Assembly: GCA_030180075.1 (NCBI GenBank)
Contig: JASNJN010000148.1
Coordinates: 1 to 41,301, forward strand
Reading direction: 5' to 3'
Source: Mikrocytos mackini
Taxonomy: Eukaryota; Endomyxa; Ascetosporea; Mikrocytida; Mikrocytiidae
Length of the DNA: 41,301 nucleotides
Shown piece by piece: positions 18,338-29,700 of the stretch. Made by a program: the position numbers and the translations under genes. How positions within the stretch are numbered: position 1 is the first letter of the stretch; every line of letters starts with the position of its first letter. A model generated the notes under the pieces. The model had not been told where the DNA came from, did no database searches, and saw nothing but the letters and a program-made list of their open reading frames with translations.

Positions 18338-20113
18338 TCAAATTCTTCCTATACCTCTATCAAAACTTGGCAAATTAATAAATCTTTTTTGTTTCTTTGT
18401 TATTATCACATTCACCAGAAACAAAACCGCCAACACAATTAACATCCCTCTAAACCATTTTGGAAAATCGTAGAGTTTACTAACACTACAAATGAAAAGA
18501 ATAGCAATAGCGAGCACAGCCACCAATCTTCCAAACAATCCCCAGATATCATTCCCTGTGTGGTTTCTGTAAGTTTCTGCGTTGTTCTTTTTTATTTTAA
18601 TTCTATTCAGCGCCACGTCTAGGTGGTCTTCTCTATACCCAGCAGTAAAACAATCGTAGTACATCCTTTTAGTCGCCACGAACACACTGTATAGTTTTAG
18701 TAGTGTTCTGTGCCCCGGGTAAAGAATAAGAAAAGCCATGTGCGAGAGTGTTCTTGTGTACTGCATACTTAATGAGTTCCCAGCATTAGCCCATATCTGT
18801 CTTACTTTTAAATCTATTTCTTCGTCCCACGCGCTTGGCTCGTTGTTCATAACTGCGCTTTTAATAAACGCTTTTCCAACCATATAATTCATAACCAGTG
18901 TTCTATCTGTTGAGTCTACACAGTTAACTCTAAAAGCGCCTTTTTGTACGCTCAGTTCTTTCTTACAATTGTTCACTTTATCTTGTTCTACTACAAAACA
19001 ACCCTGCTTTTGTACTAACTCATTTAAAGTAGAGCCTTGGAACTTTATCTCTTCTATAACGTTCCAATGGTAACCATGCAAAGGTAACACTGTGTTAAAA
19101 TCTAAAGAGAAGTACCGCACATTTAAATTGCTTTGTTTGTGAAAGTGCTCGTACTCTTTCGTCAAATTACACTCGCTATTGTTAGGGCTAATCGACATTA
19201 AATTCATTATCGTTACTTTTCCGTATTTCTCTTGTAATTCCAAAAAATGCTGTTTAAAAGTTTCCAATGTTTGTTCGTTTAGTTTAATTTGTTCTTTACT
19301 GTGATAAATTCTCTTAGGGAAATTGCTGCATTTTAAAAGAGGTTTGTTAAGAAAGCGAGGGGATTGTATCCACTTTGTAGGCACACAACCTCTTAATTGA
19401 ATGAAAGAATTAAGTGCGTAATTTTCAGCGTTTGTGCGGCTAATTACAACAGTTTCCAACTCTGTAAAGTTTGCAGACCTACCATTAGGCTGCACAGATC
19501 GATGCAAAAGACGAGGCCCTGCATTAAACACAGAGCGCCGCGCCAAAATGTAAATGGAGTGCTGTGCGTGCTCAACAAGACTCACAGAACCGCAAATAAA
19601 GCTTTTAAGGCGCTCGCGTATAAAGTCAGGAACAGTGTTTTCAAGCTGTACAAAGTTCCAGGTGAACTCTTTGAGTGGGACTTTACAGTTGGGGAAAGTG
19701 GCGGAGTACTGCGCGTTCTTAGTGAGGTCCCTCGTTGGCGAGTAGTAGAGGTTATTCTCAGTGCAAAGCTTTATAAAGCACTTTTCAACGAATTTGAAAG
19801 CGTGCAAAGTAGTAGATAACTTTCCTGAAAGGTTGAAGGCCTTTAACATCTTTACTCTGTAAATGGAGTGGCCTTCGAACTCGCAAACTAATTCCTTGTC
19901 TTGAACGACTATTAAGAAAAGCCTGTCAATCTGCTTTATGAGTGTGAATATCTCGTCGTACTCGTACAGGTTAATTCGCTCTGAAAAATCGAGGTTGTTA
20001 AATTCTTCTTCTAAATGAAAATCCTCAGTCTCATCATTGTATACTATGTATGGAGATTCGTCTCCAGTGTCGATGATTGCGTTGTCGCCGGTAAGAATGA
20101 GTTTTATGGTCAT
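18338..20113 (-). CDS. SAC1: Sac1 phosphoinositide phosphatase
   Basis: Sac1 is an ER/Golgi integral membrane phosphatase that removes phosphate from phosphatidylinositol 4-phosphate and related lipids. The catalytic CX5R loop is VNCVDSTDRT, with Cys398 and Arg404. Most Sac1 proteins read NCxDCxDRTN; here the second Cys is Ser and the final N is L, while the nucleophile and arginine are kept. The Sac N-terminal region includes ERLKSFICGSVSLVEH and the double-arginine segment ILARRSVFNAGPRLLHR. Two hydrophobic helices at about residues 525-570 (LVAVLAIAILFICSV, GMLIVLAVLFLVNVII) form the expected membrane hairpin. At 591 residues it is near the family norm. Upstream of the ATG lies an A/T palindromic AAATTTTAAAATTT word. 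Confidence 0.93.
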   Translation of the reverse strand: MTIKLILTGDNAIIDTGDESPYIVYNDETEDFHLEEEFNNLDFSERINLYEYDEIFTLIKQIDRLFLIVVQDKELVCEFEGHSIYRVKMLKAFNLSGKLSTTLHAFKFVEKCFIKLCTENNLYYSPTRDLTKNAQYSATFPNCKVPLKEFTWNFVQLENTVPDFIRERLKSFICGSVSLVEHAQHSIYILARRSVFNAGPRLLHRSVQPNGRSANFTELETVVISRTNAENYALNSFIQLRGCVPTKWIQSPRFLNKPLLKCSNFPKRIYHSKEQIKLNEQTLETFKQHFLELQEKYGKVTIMNLMSISPNNSECNLTKEYEHFHKQSNLNVRYFSLDFNTVLPLHGYHWNVIEEIKFQGSTLNELVQKQGCFVVEQDKVNNCKKELSVQKGAFRVNCVDSTDRTLVMNYMVGKAFIKSAVMNNEPSAWDEEIDLKVRQIWANAGNSLSMQYTRTLSHMAFLILYPGHRTLLKLYSVFVATKRMYYDCFTAGYREDHLDVALNRIKIKKNNAETYRNHTGNDIWGLFGRLVAVLAIAILFICSVSKLYDFPKWFRGMLIVLAVLFLVNVIITKKQKRFINLPSFDRGIGRI

Positions 20114-20619
20114 CGATTGAAAATTTTAAAATTTAAAATTACAAAGATCTAAATTTGAATTTACGACGACCCACTGCTCCTATTTATTACTATAAATATG
20201 TACAAACTACAAGTGTAATCTACTGAACTGTACTATTTGTATTTAGTATCGAATTCTTGTTTTAAACGATAAACATGCATATTTGAATCCCACCGCTGTG
20301 AAGAGGGTTATGAGAAACTTTATTGAAAGACAATGTTTGTATAGAACATGTACATATGTGCCGTGTACAGAAAGCACCTATACCAAGGCATACAACCAAA
20401 AACATTAAAATTAAGCTCAATTTTGCATTCCACAAGCCTTTTTATTTGAACAATTCAAAACAACAAACCTGTAACCGTCCGTAGCATTAATCAACACAAT
20501 TCATTTTACACAATAATTTTATTTAACTCTAAATACATTTAATTAAATACAAATACATTAAAAATCAATTTTTATTTTTATTCACTGACAAACTATAAAC
20601 ATTTAATTACCACAAAGTC
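20114..20619. other. Intergenic region
   Basis: 506 bases between the SAC1 start and the 3' end of the predicted secreted protein gene. It is AT-rich, with an AAATTT-like signal close to the SAC1 ATG. No other gene or repeat was recognised. Confidence 0.5.
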
Positions 20620-21645
20620 TCAATTACTCCTTTTATTCTCTTCTTTATCAACATCATTTTCACTACCCTCATTATTCTTGTTATTCTCGTTATTCTCACT
20701 ACTATCACTATTTTCATTGTTTTCACTATTTTCGTTTTCTTTATTATTCTCTGGGCTAACACAATTTGTTGTATCTTTTTCTCCGCTTTCACTATTTTCA
20801 TCAGAAACTTCATCGTCATTATTATCATCCCCACAACTACAGGTACACTTACAAGTGCACTCATCATCCTGATTACTACTATCTTCTTCCTCAAAGGCCA
20901 ATTTAGCACCCTTTAAAAACTCATTCATTTCTCTTTTCTTCAAAAATGCGCTGCCTTTTTTAATTTCGAATAATTTGAAATCAGGTGCTTCAGAAAGCTT
21001 TGGAACAACCGGGTCATTGCTACCGTTGGACGAATTGTCGTCGAATGTCTCTGCATAGTCGCTGGGCTTGTCATTCCTTGTTGCTATGAAGTTGAAATAG
21101 GAAACCAACTTTCCTAAAGTGGCCAATGTCTTGTCGTTGAAAGTGTCTATTTTGAAAAATCTGTTCTGTGACACGTCTGCGTCGAAAAACGTGCCGGTTT
21201 CCTCAGTGCCCATGAAGACGTTCTCCTTTAGTGTGAAGTCTCCGAAAAACACCTTGGTGTCTACTCTTGAAAATGTAATGTTTGAAATGTAATTTTTCAA
21301 AAATGTTCCTTCGCCTGGACAGAAGTTAGCACGCCATTTAAATGACTGGAGAGGTGTTAGAGATGAATTATCCTCGTCTGCAGGCGTTGCAAGCATGTAG
21401 CCCATAGATAATTCCCGGCCTCCTTCACAGACGCTTGATGGTAATGTTGGTTCGTCACTCGTTGAGAAAATCAAGACGACTTCAAATAGCTTATTGGGAC
21501 TTAGATCTTCTGCACGTGGCAAGTTCACGAACAATGTGTATCCGACATTTACGGGCTCTTTCGCAAGTTCCTCTGTTAAAACTTCGTTAAAGATCGCTCT
21601 AATGATTACTGTTAAAGAGAATATTAATTTGGTGGGATAAAACAT
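20620..21645 (-). CDS. Predicted secreted acidic protein with Cys cluster
   Basis: 341 codons. The N terminus (MFYPTKLIFSLTVIIRAIF) looks like a signal peptide with no further membrane helix, so export or ER-luminal localisation is likely. The middle 200 residues look globular but belong to no family I recognise. Near residues 262-270 is a tight cysteine cluster, CTCKCTCSC. The final 70 residues are a low-complexity acidic tail rich in Asn, Glu and Ser (repeated ENNENS-like units). That composition is common among secreted or spore-coat proteins of microsporidia, but this is only a suggestion. The ATG is preceded by an A/T-rich stretch with AAATTTAAATTC. Confidence 0.65.
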   Translation of the reverse strand: MFYPTKLIFSLTVIIRAIFNEVLTEELAKEPVNVGYTLFVNLPRAEDLSPNKLFEVVLIFSTSDEPTLPSSVCEGGRELSMGYMLATPADEDNSSLTPLQSFKWRANFCPGEGTFLKNYISNITFSRVDTKVFFGDFTLKENVFMGTEETGTFFDADVSQNRFFKIDTFNDKTLATLGKLVSYFNFIATRNDKPSDYAETFDDNSSNGSNDPVVPKLSEAPDFKLFEIKKGSAFLKKREMNEFLKGAKLAFEEEDSSNQDDECTCKCTCSCGDDNNDDEVSDENSESGEKDTTNCVSPENNKENENSENNENSDSSENNENNKNNEGSENDVDKEENKRSN

Positions 21646-21766
21646 ATTTAATATATTTTTTGAATTATTTGAAAAAAATGAATTTAAATTTAAAATTGAA
21701 TTTAAAATTTTGAAATTCTTATTTTTAAAAATGAATGCCGTATGTTGAGTTTATGACAATAAACGA

Positions 21767-22287
21767 GACAAGTAAAAAAATTTTTTTTTTCATTGAATAT
21801 AATATTTATTTAATGATGATTTCATCGGCCCCTCACAGTGAATCATCCTCTCCCACTCTTCGCAGCCGCTAGACTTGCTCTCCTATCTTTATCTAATACC
21901 CACAGTAGCAGGTGAGTGCCATTCTCTTGTTCCCTTAATATCCTTGAAGAAGTTCGTGTGTCGGCCCTGAGCGTTCAACTTCCTTACATAGCATAAGGAA
22001 GGAAGGCCTCTTTTCTCCGACAAGTAAAATTCTGGTTTGTATTGAACAGTCAAGTCTAAGAATGGGAAAAGTAAAAAGGTATACAAGTACTATATGCAAC
22101 TGGAGTCTCTGTTTAACCTAACTTTAGATTTATTTTCACTCCCACGCCAAGCTCACGAAGTCTTGTAACGCTAATGCCGTGCACCACTACATACGGATCT
22201 TGCTGTCTTCCGGTGGCAGGATTCGAACCCGCCTGATAAGGATGCCCCGAGCTTCCTGCCACTAGTCCACGGCCTTGACAAGTAAAA
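21767..22287 (-). mobile_element. tRNA-derived SINE-like retroposon pair
   Basis: The 11-base word GACAAGTAAAA occurs three times, at 21767-21777, 22019-22029 and 22277-22287, dividing the region into segments of 241 and 247 bp. Read on the minus strand, the first segment opens at 22274 with a tRNA-like head: an A-box-like TGGACTAGTGG and, about 30 bases later, an exact B box GGTTCGAATCC in a five-pair T-arm hairpin. The acceptor stem does not pair, so it is not a working tRNA gene. The second segment ends with an A run directly before the third copy of the repeat, as in a retroposon tail followed by its target duplication. The sequence is richer in G and C than the surroundings. Confidence 0.6.
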
Positions 22288-22923
22288 ATATTATTGAAAA
22301 TGACCTAATGATGCAATCCAAGCACCAAGCAGCCTGGAATTGAATAATAATTCCGTCGCAGAGTTGATAATCTTGTCTAAAGTCAGAAACTACCCGGACT
22401 CACCTTCGGGTCTGATGGATCGGATTGAAAATGGATAATAATTTTTTACTAAAAATTTTATTTTCCTAATTTCATGAGGCTACAATTGAATCTCCCAAGA
22501 ACGTGTGGTTGCTTAAAAATATTGTATTTGCCTCATTTTACAATTTCTGCTTTAAAATCTTGTGTGTACCTCATACAACTTTGAAATGAGAATGGCCAAA
22601 ATTTGGGCTGGAAAATTTTTGGGCTAGCCCATGGGCTGGAGTTTAATTAAGTTTAATTTTGTTATTTATTCCATTAAATAACTACAACTTATATGGATAT
22701 GGCAATTTTTTTTAATCAACGTGTGTTTATTTATCTGTGTGAATATTACCACATATCATTTTTTTATGTTTTGAATTTTAAATTTACCAAAAAATTTTTG
22801 GGACGTATTAGGCTAAAAACATTACAATTTTTAACAATTATTACAAATTATTATTTTGTTACTCAACCATTTTTCGGTGTTAATTTTTATTTCTGTTAAA
22901 TTGTCAAAATAAAATTTAAATTT
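22288..22923. other. Non-coding region upstream of MULE gene
   Basis: AT-rich. It contains a small ACCCG...CGGGT hairpin near 22392-22411 and a local palindromic cluster of GGGCTAGCCC and GCCCATGGGC near 22620-22640. A terminal repeat for the MULE could lie here but none was paired. The last bases before 22924 are AAATTTAAATTT, like the host gene start signals. Confidence 0.4.
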
Positions 22924-23691
22924 ATGGATGGAATTAGAAAGCGGCTTGTCTATGATGACCGAGTATTTATATGGAAGGCTGAGTTGAAACACGAGGTCAT
23001 GTCATATAGATGTTCATTGAGATCTTCTTGCAAAGCAATACTCCATTTCAAAAAAGCAGATGTTTTATCTTCATATTCCGGAAACATAACCCCGGTTTCA
23101 ATCAAAAACACTCACACTTGCGATAAAATTAATCACATCACAGAAACATCAAATTCAAACAATTCAAATAATTCTACTACACTCCAAATACAAAATCTGA
23201 TTCTTCTTAACTTCAATAAGCCACTAAGCTTCCATATAAGCAATCTCAGAACTAATGGTTTTACTATATCAGATCGCCAAGCTCGGTATCAGTTGGCATT
23301 GACTCGAAGTATTCATTACCCAGCTGATACCATCTATTTAGAGAACCCATTTTCAAGCTATCTTAATTTAACTCCACACGATCCCAATTCAAAAGCAAAT
23401 CCTTTTTGTTTAGGGCATCATAAGTTCTACAACAACATCAAAGAAAGAACAGAGTCCTTTATCATTTTGGGAACACAGTTTCAACTTCGCCTACTTTCTC
23501 AGTCCTCACAGATTTTCATTGATGGTACTTTCAAATCTACTCCCAAAGACTTCTACCAGATACTTATCATTCACTGTTATGATAGTACTTCTTTCAATGC
23601 AATTCCCTGTCTGTTTGTCATAATGTCTAGTAAAAGTCTTTTAAGTTATAAGAATCTCTTTACTACGGTCAGTGATATTATAGAAGATTGA
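22924..23691 (+). pseudogene. MULE (Mutator-like) transposase, C-terminally truncated
   Basis: 255 codons from an ATG preceded immediately by AAATTTAAATTT. The N-terminal part resembles the FLYWCH/WRKY-like zinc-binding module of MULE transposases (YRCSLRSSCKAILHF, then H-T-C). The DDE nuclease begins with IFIDGTFKSTPKDFYQ, whose Asp is the first catalytic residue, and PCLFVIMSSKSLLSYKNLF follows. Full MULE transposases continue for several hundred residues to the second Asp and the Glu; here the frame ends soon after. The missing part was probably lost when Ty3 element B joined at about 23700. Confidence 0.8.
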
Positions 23692-23747
23692 GGGTTATCT
23701 TGATCTTTTATAATTTTTAAAAAGTTAATTTATTTAAAACCGGAGGC

Positions 23748-26723
23748 TTACCAGTTTACTAAGTATAGCCAACTGTAGCTCTCTACACCTCCCGTCTTAA
23801 GCTTCTTCTCCCCGGGGGTTTTTACCCTTCCAATTCTGTTCCGGGGCCAGCGTTGATTATTTTCACCTACGACTGATGATTTGCTAGTCGTCTTTACTGT
23901 GATAGGGCCTCTGTATTTACCAGGCTTCATTTTCATGTAAACGGTGTCGCCAGCCTTAATATTTTTCCTGGAAGCGGCTTTTCGACGATCGTGGTTCCGT
24001 TTCATTACTGCCTGTTTCCGTTGGACATGGGCCCTATCAATAACTCCATATTCTGGGTAGGTGAAAATCGCTGTCTCTGTTTGGGGGGACTCAGTTTTGT
24101 TAATACTGGTGGTTTTAACTCTTTTGTCTCGGCCATTACTAACAAATTCCTGATTGTTGTAGGCCTTCGTTTCCTTTGCCATCTCTGTACTGCACTTACT
24201 TGGTGCGTTATTCGATGGACTCATCTTTTTGTCACTGAGCACTAAACATTCCTGCGCCCGTACTGTAGGAGTAATCTCTATGACCTCCTCAGTTTCATTT
24301 TCCTCTTTACTTATTTCTTCAACTTCCTCTCCCCTCCTTGGTGCGAGAAGTGACAACCTGTCTCTCATTGGCCTTCCAAACAAGGCTTCAAATGGAGATT
24401 TGTTCGTTGTTGAATGTGGGGTCGCTCGGTAGTTGAACAACGTGTCCTCTATCGTCTTCTCGATAGGCCATTTGTTCTCGTGGGCTTCCGCCAATTTCTC
24501 TGCGAGTACTCGGTTAAATCTCTCAATTAACCCATTTTGTTGAGGGTTGTAAACCGGTATTGGTATCCTTTTAGTACCTAACTCCGCTAAAAAATTTTTA
24601 AACTCTTTACTGACAAACTGAGTGCCGTTGTCAGTTACTATCTCATTAGGGATTCCAAATCTCCTGAATAGTTTTAACAGTCGGGTCTCTAGTATCCTAC
24701 TTGTTATTTCATTTACTCCGATTACTTCGGGCCACTTACTGTAGTAATCCATGATTACCAGTAGGTTTTTGTATGGTCCAATAGAAAGCGGACCCTTTAT
24801 ATCTACTGCAAGTTTCTGCCACGGCCCTTTTGGTAATTCAATTGGGGTCATTGGAGTCTCACGCGTCACTTTTGTTCTTGCCGATTTCCGGCAGACATTG
24901 CATTTACTGACGAAATCAATGACGTCGTTCCCATAGTTGGGTCACCAGAAATAATTTTCTACTCGCTTCCTTGTGCGGTTTATTCCTTGGTGTATTTTGT
25001 GGGCTTCTTCAAGAATTTTTACTCGCTCTGCCTCTTCAGGTACGAAGCGGCTATTCTTGAAGAAGATTAAATCTTTCTCCACAGTCAGTTTGTTCAGATT
25101 ATTGTGGTAGGGTTTGTATTTACTAACGTTGGTCTTATCCCAACCGTTGCTTTTTATTACTCTTACCAGTTGTCTTAATTCTCCCTTATAGACCGTGGTT
25201 ACGTTTCCTTCGGTCTGACGTATGGAATTGATTACGATTTCCTCGTAAATAGGTGCCATCTCATGGTTCACCTTTACTGTTGACCTGGAAAGCCAGTCGG
25301 CTACAGCATTGTCTGTGCCTTTGATATGCTTCACGTCATAATCAAATACTGTGAGCTTTTCTCTCCATCTTTCAACTCTGCTGCTTGTTCTCTTGGTCGT
25401 ACTTTGACTTAACAGGGTCACCAAAGCTCGGTGATCCGTTAGTAATGTAAAGTGTCGGCCTGGCAGGTAGTTACGGAAAGACAGCATTGCAGAGACGCAT
25501 GCTAATGCTTCTTTTCGCCCACGGAGTAGTTCTTCTCGTGGACATTGAACTGGGATGACCAGTATATTACTGGTTTGAACACCCCGTTGGATTGTTCTTG
25601 TTCGAGTACTGCTCCCATCCCATCTTCACTGGCATCAGTGAGAAGTACTACCTTTTCTCCGAATCGGTGTTAAATAGGGCGAGCGCTTCACGTTTTTGTA
25701 TGAGTTGCTTTATGTACTCGAACGCTTTTTCACATTGTTCGGTCCATTCAAACTTCGTACCTTTCTTTAGGAGTGCATATATTGGTTTGGCTACCATGGC
25801 CATCTTTTCAATAAACTTCCTATAGTAATTGATTACTCCCAATACTTGTCTCACTTCCTTGACAGTTCGAGGGGCTCTTAATGTTTGGATTTCTTGAGCT
25901 TTTTACTTGCTGGCCTGATACCAGCAGCTGATATTTCATAACCCAGCAAATCAACTTGGGTTGTAAACATCTCGCTCTTTTCAGAGTTGATCTTAACATT
26001 CTTTTCGTTAAGTCTCCCTAGTACGACATCTTTACGCCGTTCCAGTTCTTCTTTGGACTTGGCAGCGATTAATATGTCGTCTAGGTATGCTAGCACTTTG
26101 TCTATACCAGCCAGGACTTGGTTCATAATGCGCTGAAATGCACTGGGTGCGCTCTTTATTCCGAACGGCATCCGTGTATATTTAAACGTCCCAAGGTGAG
26201 TGATTATTGTTGTTAACTCTTGGGAGCTTTTGTCTAAACTAATCTGGTGGTACGCAGACTGTAAGTCTATCTTAGCGAAGCATTGGTTACCTGTACCTAA
26301 TGTAGCTAGAAGGGTTTCAGTACTAGGCAGAGGACACTTGTCATCCTGAATTGCCTGATTTAACTTGCGGAAGTCACCGCAGATTCGAACTTTGCCGTTC
26401 GCTTTGCGTACTGCAACAATGGGCGATGCCCAATCGGTGTACTTGGTTCGTACCAGTATCCCTTGTCGCGTCAGTTTTTCAATTTCCTTTTGTACTTCTC
26501 CACGGAGAGCAAATGGGATTGATCTTTCCTTTGCCACAGTGGGTCTTGTTCCTGGCCTAACTCTTATTTTGAATACCTCATCCTTTAAACATGGTAAGTA
26601 CTCATTTTTATTGGACGGTTCAAGTTGAGTTGGTTCTTTGTAAACTTCTCTGACTACTCCATCATTATGGTTAGTGAGAGTCGAGAATTTACTATTACGA
26701 GCAAAGTACCCAAGTTCAATCAT
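23748..26723 (-). pseudogene. Ty3/gypsy pol remnant, element B
   Basis: A pol region on the minus strand. RT (26723-25878) has VRICGDFRKLNQ, FAKIDLQSAYHQI, MPFGIKSAPSAFQR and the active site AYLDDIL. A frameshift near 25905 leads to LRAPRTVKEVRQVLGVINYYRKF. RNase H starts at VVLLTDASEDGMGAVLEQ, and a further shift near 25512 precedes LTDHRALVTLL and DNAVADWLSRS. A TGA at 24942-24944 interrupts the frame just after VENYFW. The integrase zinc region (HKIHQG, CNVCRK) and catalytic residues (AVDIKGP, VTDNGTQF, NGLIERFN) follow, ending at 23748. Gag, protease and both LTRs are missing. It is similar in style to the retroviral-like Ty3 elements of invertebrates and clearly different from elements A and C. 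Confidence 0.9.
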
Positions 26724-29700
26724 TCCTCACTATCTAAATGAGTTGAACAACACCAGACAGTCACAATTCCCTACAATTAGCACTTACGCCTTAGCTATAA
26801 ATTACTTAGTCACAAGACTTTTCCTATGTCGCGGAGAGAACCCAAATGACTCCTTCAACAAAAGAAGTGAAGTATTTTACAACGGACTTACCCGACTCAC
26901 TAAACGAGAAATGGTGCATCTTGGAATACATGAAGTTTTTAGGATGTATGAAAACATCCGGGAAGTCGAGAACTTTATATTAGAAGATTGTGTTCATTAT
27001 TTACGAACACAAACTCCTACAAAGAGGATAGAGATTGGAAGAACACGTCAACCAGATAGACGACCCTTCCGAAATACTCCGACAACTGGATACCAAAGAC
27101 ATCAAGGGGATAACAACTCACGCAAGACATTCTTTTGCAAAGTACATGGAGAGTGCACTCATAGAAACGAAGATTGTAGACGGCAAGGAAATAACTCCTC
27201 TTCTTCAAGAGATTTCCGGTCCTCAAATCGGTTTTCTCCATCATCGCACTCATCCAACGTACCAACGAGAACTACACCTCCTCAGTACTCACAGCATGGT
27301 GGAAACAGACCCTCTTACGGGAATACACACAAGACCGGTTCGTATAGACACGGACATAATGAAAAGAGACTTAATTACTTAGGAACAACCAGAAGCTCCA
27401 CTAAGAAGCAAGAGGAAAACGTTGAAATGACGGAAGAGCCTATTGAGCTTCCAACCATTCAACAACAAGAGACAGAGGTAGAGCCAATTGAGAAGCCTTT
27501 TTCTTGCTCCTGTTCCGACAGCGAAGCGGAGAGCATCTTGGCCATACAAGAACCTAAAGCAGGTAGTGAACTAGCCTCGATTAAATTACACACAAACAAT
27601 TCATTACATTTGACCGCTATACTAGATTCTGGATCTCAGATCAACTGTATATCCAGTTCCTTAATTAAGGAGACAAAAACTCCTATTCAAAGGATAACTC
27701 CAAGAACGATTGTGTTAGCGAACGGACAAAGGGTTAACACTTCATCAACGGTTACGCTTGACTTTACCATAGAAGGTAATCCAAATGTTCAATACCAAGA
27801 GGAATTCATACTACTCGACATAGACGATCTGAACGTTATATTAGGGATAAACTTCTTTAGGAAACAAGATGTTATCCTCAACTTCAAAGACGATACTATA
27901 CACATCGCCGGACAGTACTTCGAGACCTCGAGCGTTATGAAGCAATGGTCTACATTTGATTCTACGATCGCAGATAAGACAAAGGTTTATTCAGTACGAT
28001 TGGAACCCAGGACTTTAGAAGAATTCTTGCTATTCTACAAAGTACACAATCCAACCATTGGCGTAATTTCTTCCGTAGATCATGACATCTACTTATCTGA
28101 CGATACCCCAATTACATCTAGACCTTACTCCATTCCCTTACAAAAGAAGGAACAAACGGAACTGGCTTTAAAGAAATTAATAGAGAACGATATTATTAGA
28201 CCAAGCACAAGCTCGTTCTCAGCGCCAGCATTTCCGATTTATAAGAAAAACAATGAGATACGCTTGGTAGTTGATTACCGACGTTTAAATCAAGTCACTA
28301 TTCCATCGAATACACCTCTTCCACCACTACAGGATATTTTAAGAGAATTTCATGGAGCCAAGTTCTTTTCACAAATTGATTTACGTAGCGGATACTATCA
28401 GATCTACGTAAATCCCAAACACCAACACTTAACAGCATTTGTCATTGGAAATCAACAGTATGAATTTATTAGGATGCCGTTTGGGCTTACAAATGCACCA
28501 CGGACATTTCAGTACGCGATGAATAGCTTGTTTCAGGATCTCCCATACGTATCAGTTTACTTGGATGATATAGTTATCTATTCCAAACCTCAACAAGAAC
28601 ACGAGGAACAAGTACTGATAGTTTTGAAAAGATTATTTGACCACGAGATATAGGTTAATTTTGAGAAGTCTTCTTTCAATCAGACTTCCATTACTTATTT
28701 AGGACACGTCATAACAGCAGACGGTGTTCTCCCAGATGTCTCTAGAGTTGACCAATTAAAGGAGATGAAACCTAAGACCAAGAAACACGTGCGTATGATC
28801 ATTGGTTTCTTACAATGGTTCCGAAACTTTATTCCCAACCTTAATCGAAGAATTTTTCCACTTACAGAGAAAACCAAGAAAGAAATTCCCTTTTCGTGGA
28901 CACAGAAGGATGAAGACATTGTGAAAGAGATCACAACAGAATTAAAAAACAGAACACTATTGCAACACCCTGATCTCAATGCGCCTTTTACATTAAAGAC
29001 AGGCGCAAGTGATTTAGCTATTGGAGCGGTTTTACTTCAATCCGACAAACCTTTGGGATTTTACAGTGCTAAACTGAGTAGCACAGAACAAAGGTATAGC
29101 ATAGTAGAGAAAGAAACCTATGCTATACTCAAAGCCTTAAGACACTTCAAATCGTTAATCTTTAATTCGGAGATACATATCCACTCGGACAACGCCAACT
29201 TGTTATACAATGCTGCCTTATCTAAACGCATTAACAGATGGAAATTGGAGATAGAGGAACTTACTTATTCATTATCTCACATCAGAGGTGACGATAACGT
29301 GGTAGCTGACACACTTTCTAGATTGTTGGGCCTTCCGGAAAAGAAGATTTCTTTTGGATTAAACTTGAAAAGCATTCAATCTCAACAAAAGGATTGCCCC
29401 TTTGTGGCTCAGTTAAGACCAGACATGAGCGTACCCGACCCGCCCGCCCGAACCCGACCCGATCGGGTCGGGTTCGGGCGGAAGAAGGTCCAAAAATCGC
29501 CAAAAATTCCCAACAAATCACGAAAGACCAAAATTATTAACAATATCGCCTTTTAAACTTACTAAACTCATTTAAATATTTAGATAAGTGAAATAAACTA
29601 TATTTGGAGGGATAATTCTATTTTGCTGTAATCTAAAAGTTGATTTACCAACTTTTATAACACTATTTTGATCAATAATTTTCCGAAATTCAAAAATTTT

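Noticed and set aside
22200-22275. A functional tRNA gene on the minus strand.
   Set aside because: A- and B-box words are good but the acceptor stem does not pair and no anticodon arm is convincing; a SINE head fits better.
26674-26723. Start of the Ty3-C frame at GTG 26674.
   Set aside because: These bases belong to the RT-side end of element B on the other strand; the open frame through them is accidental.
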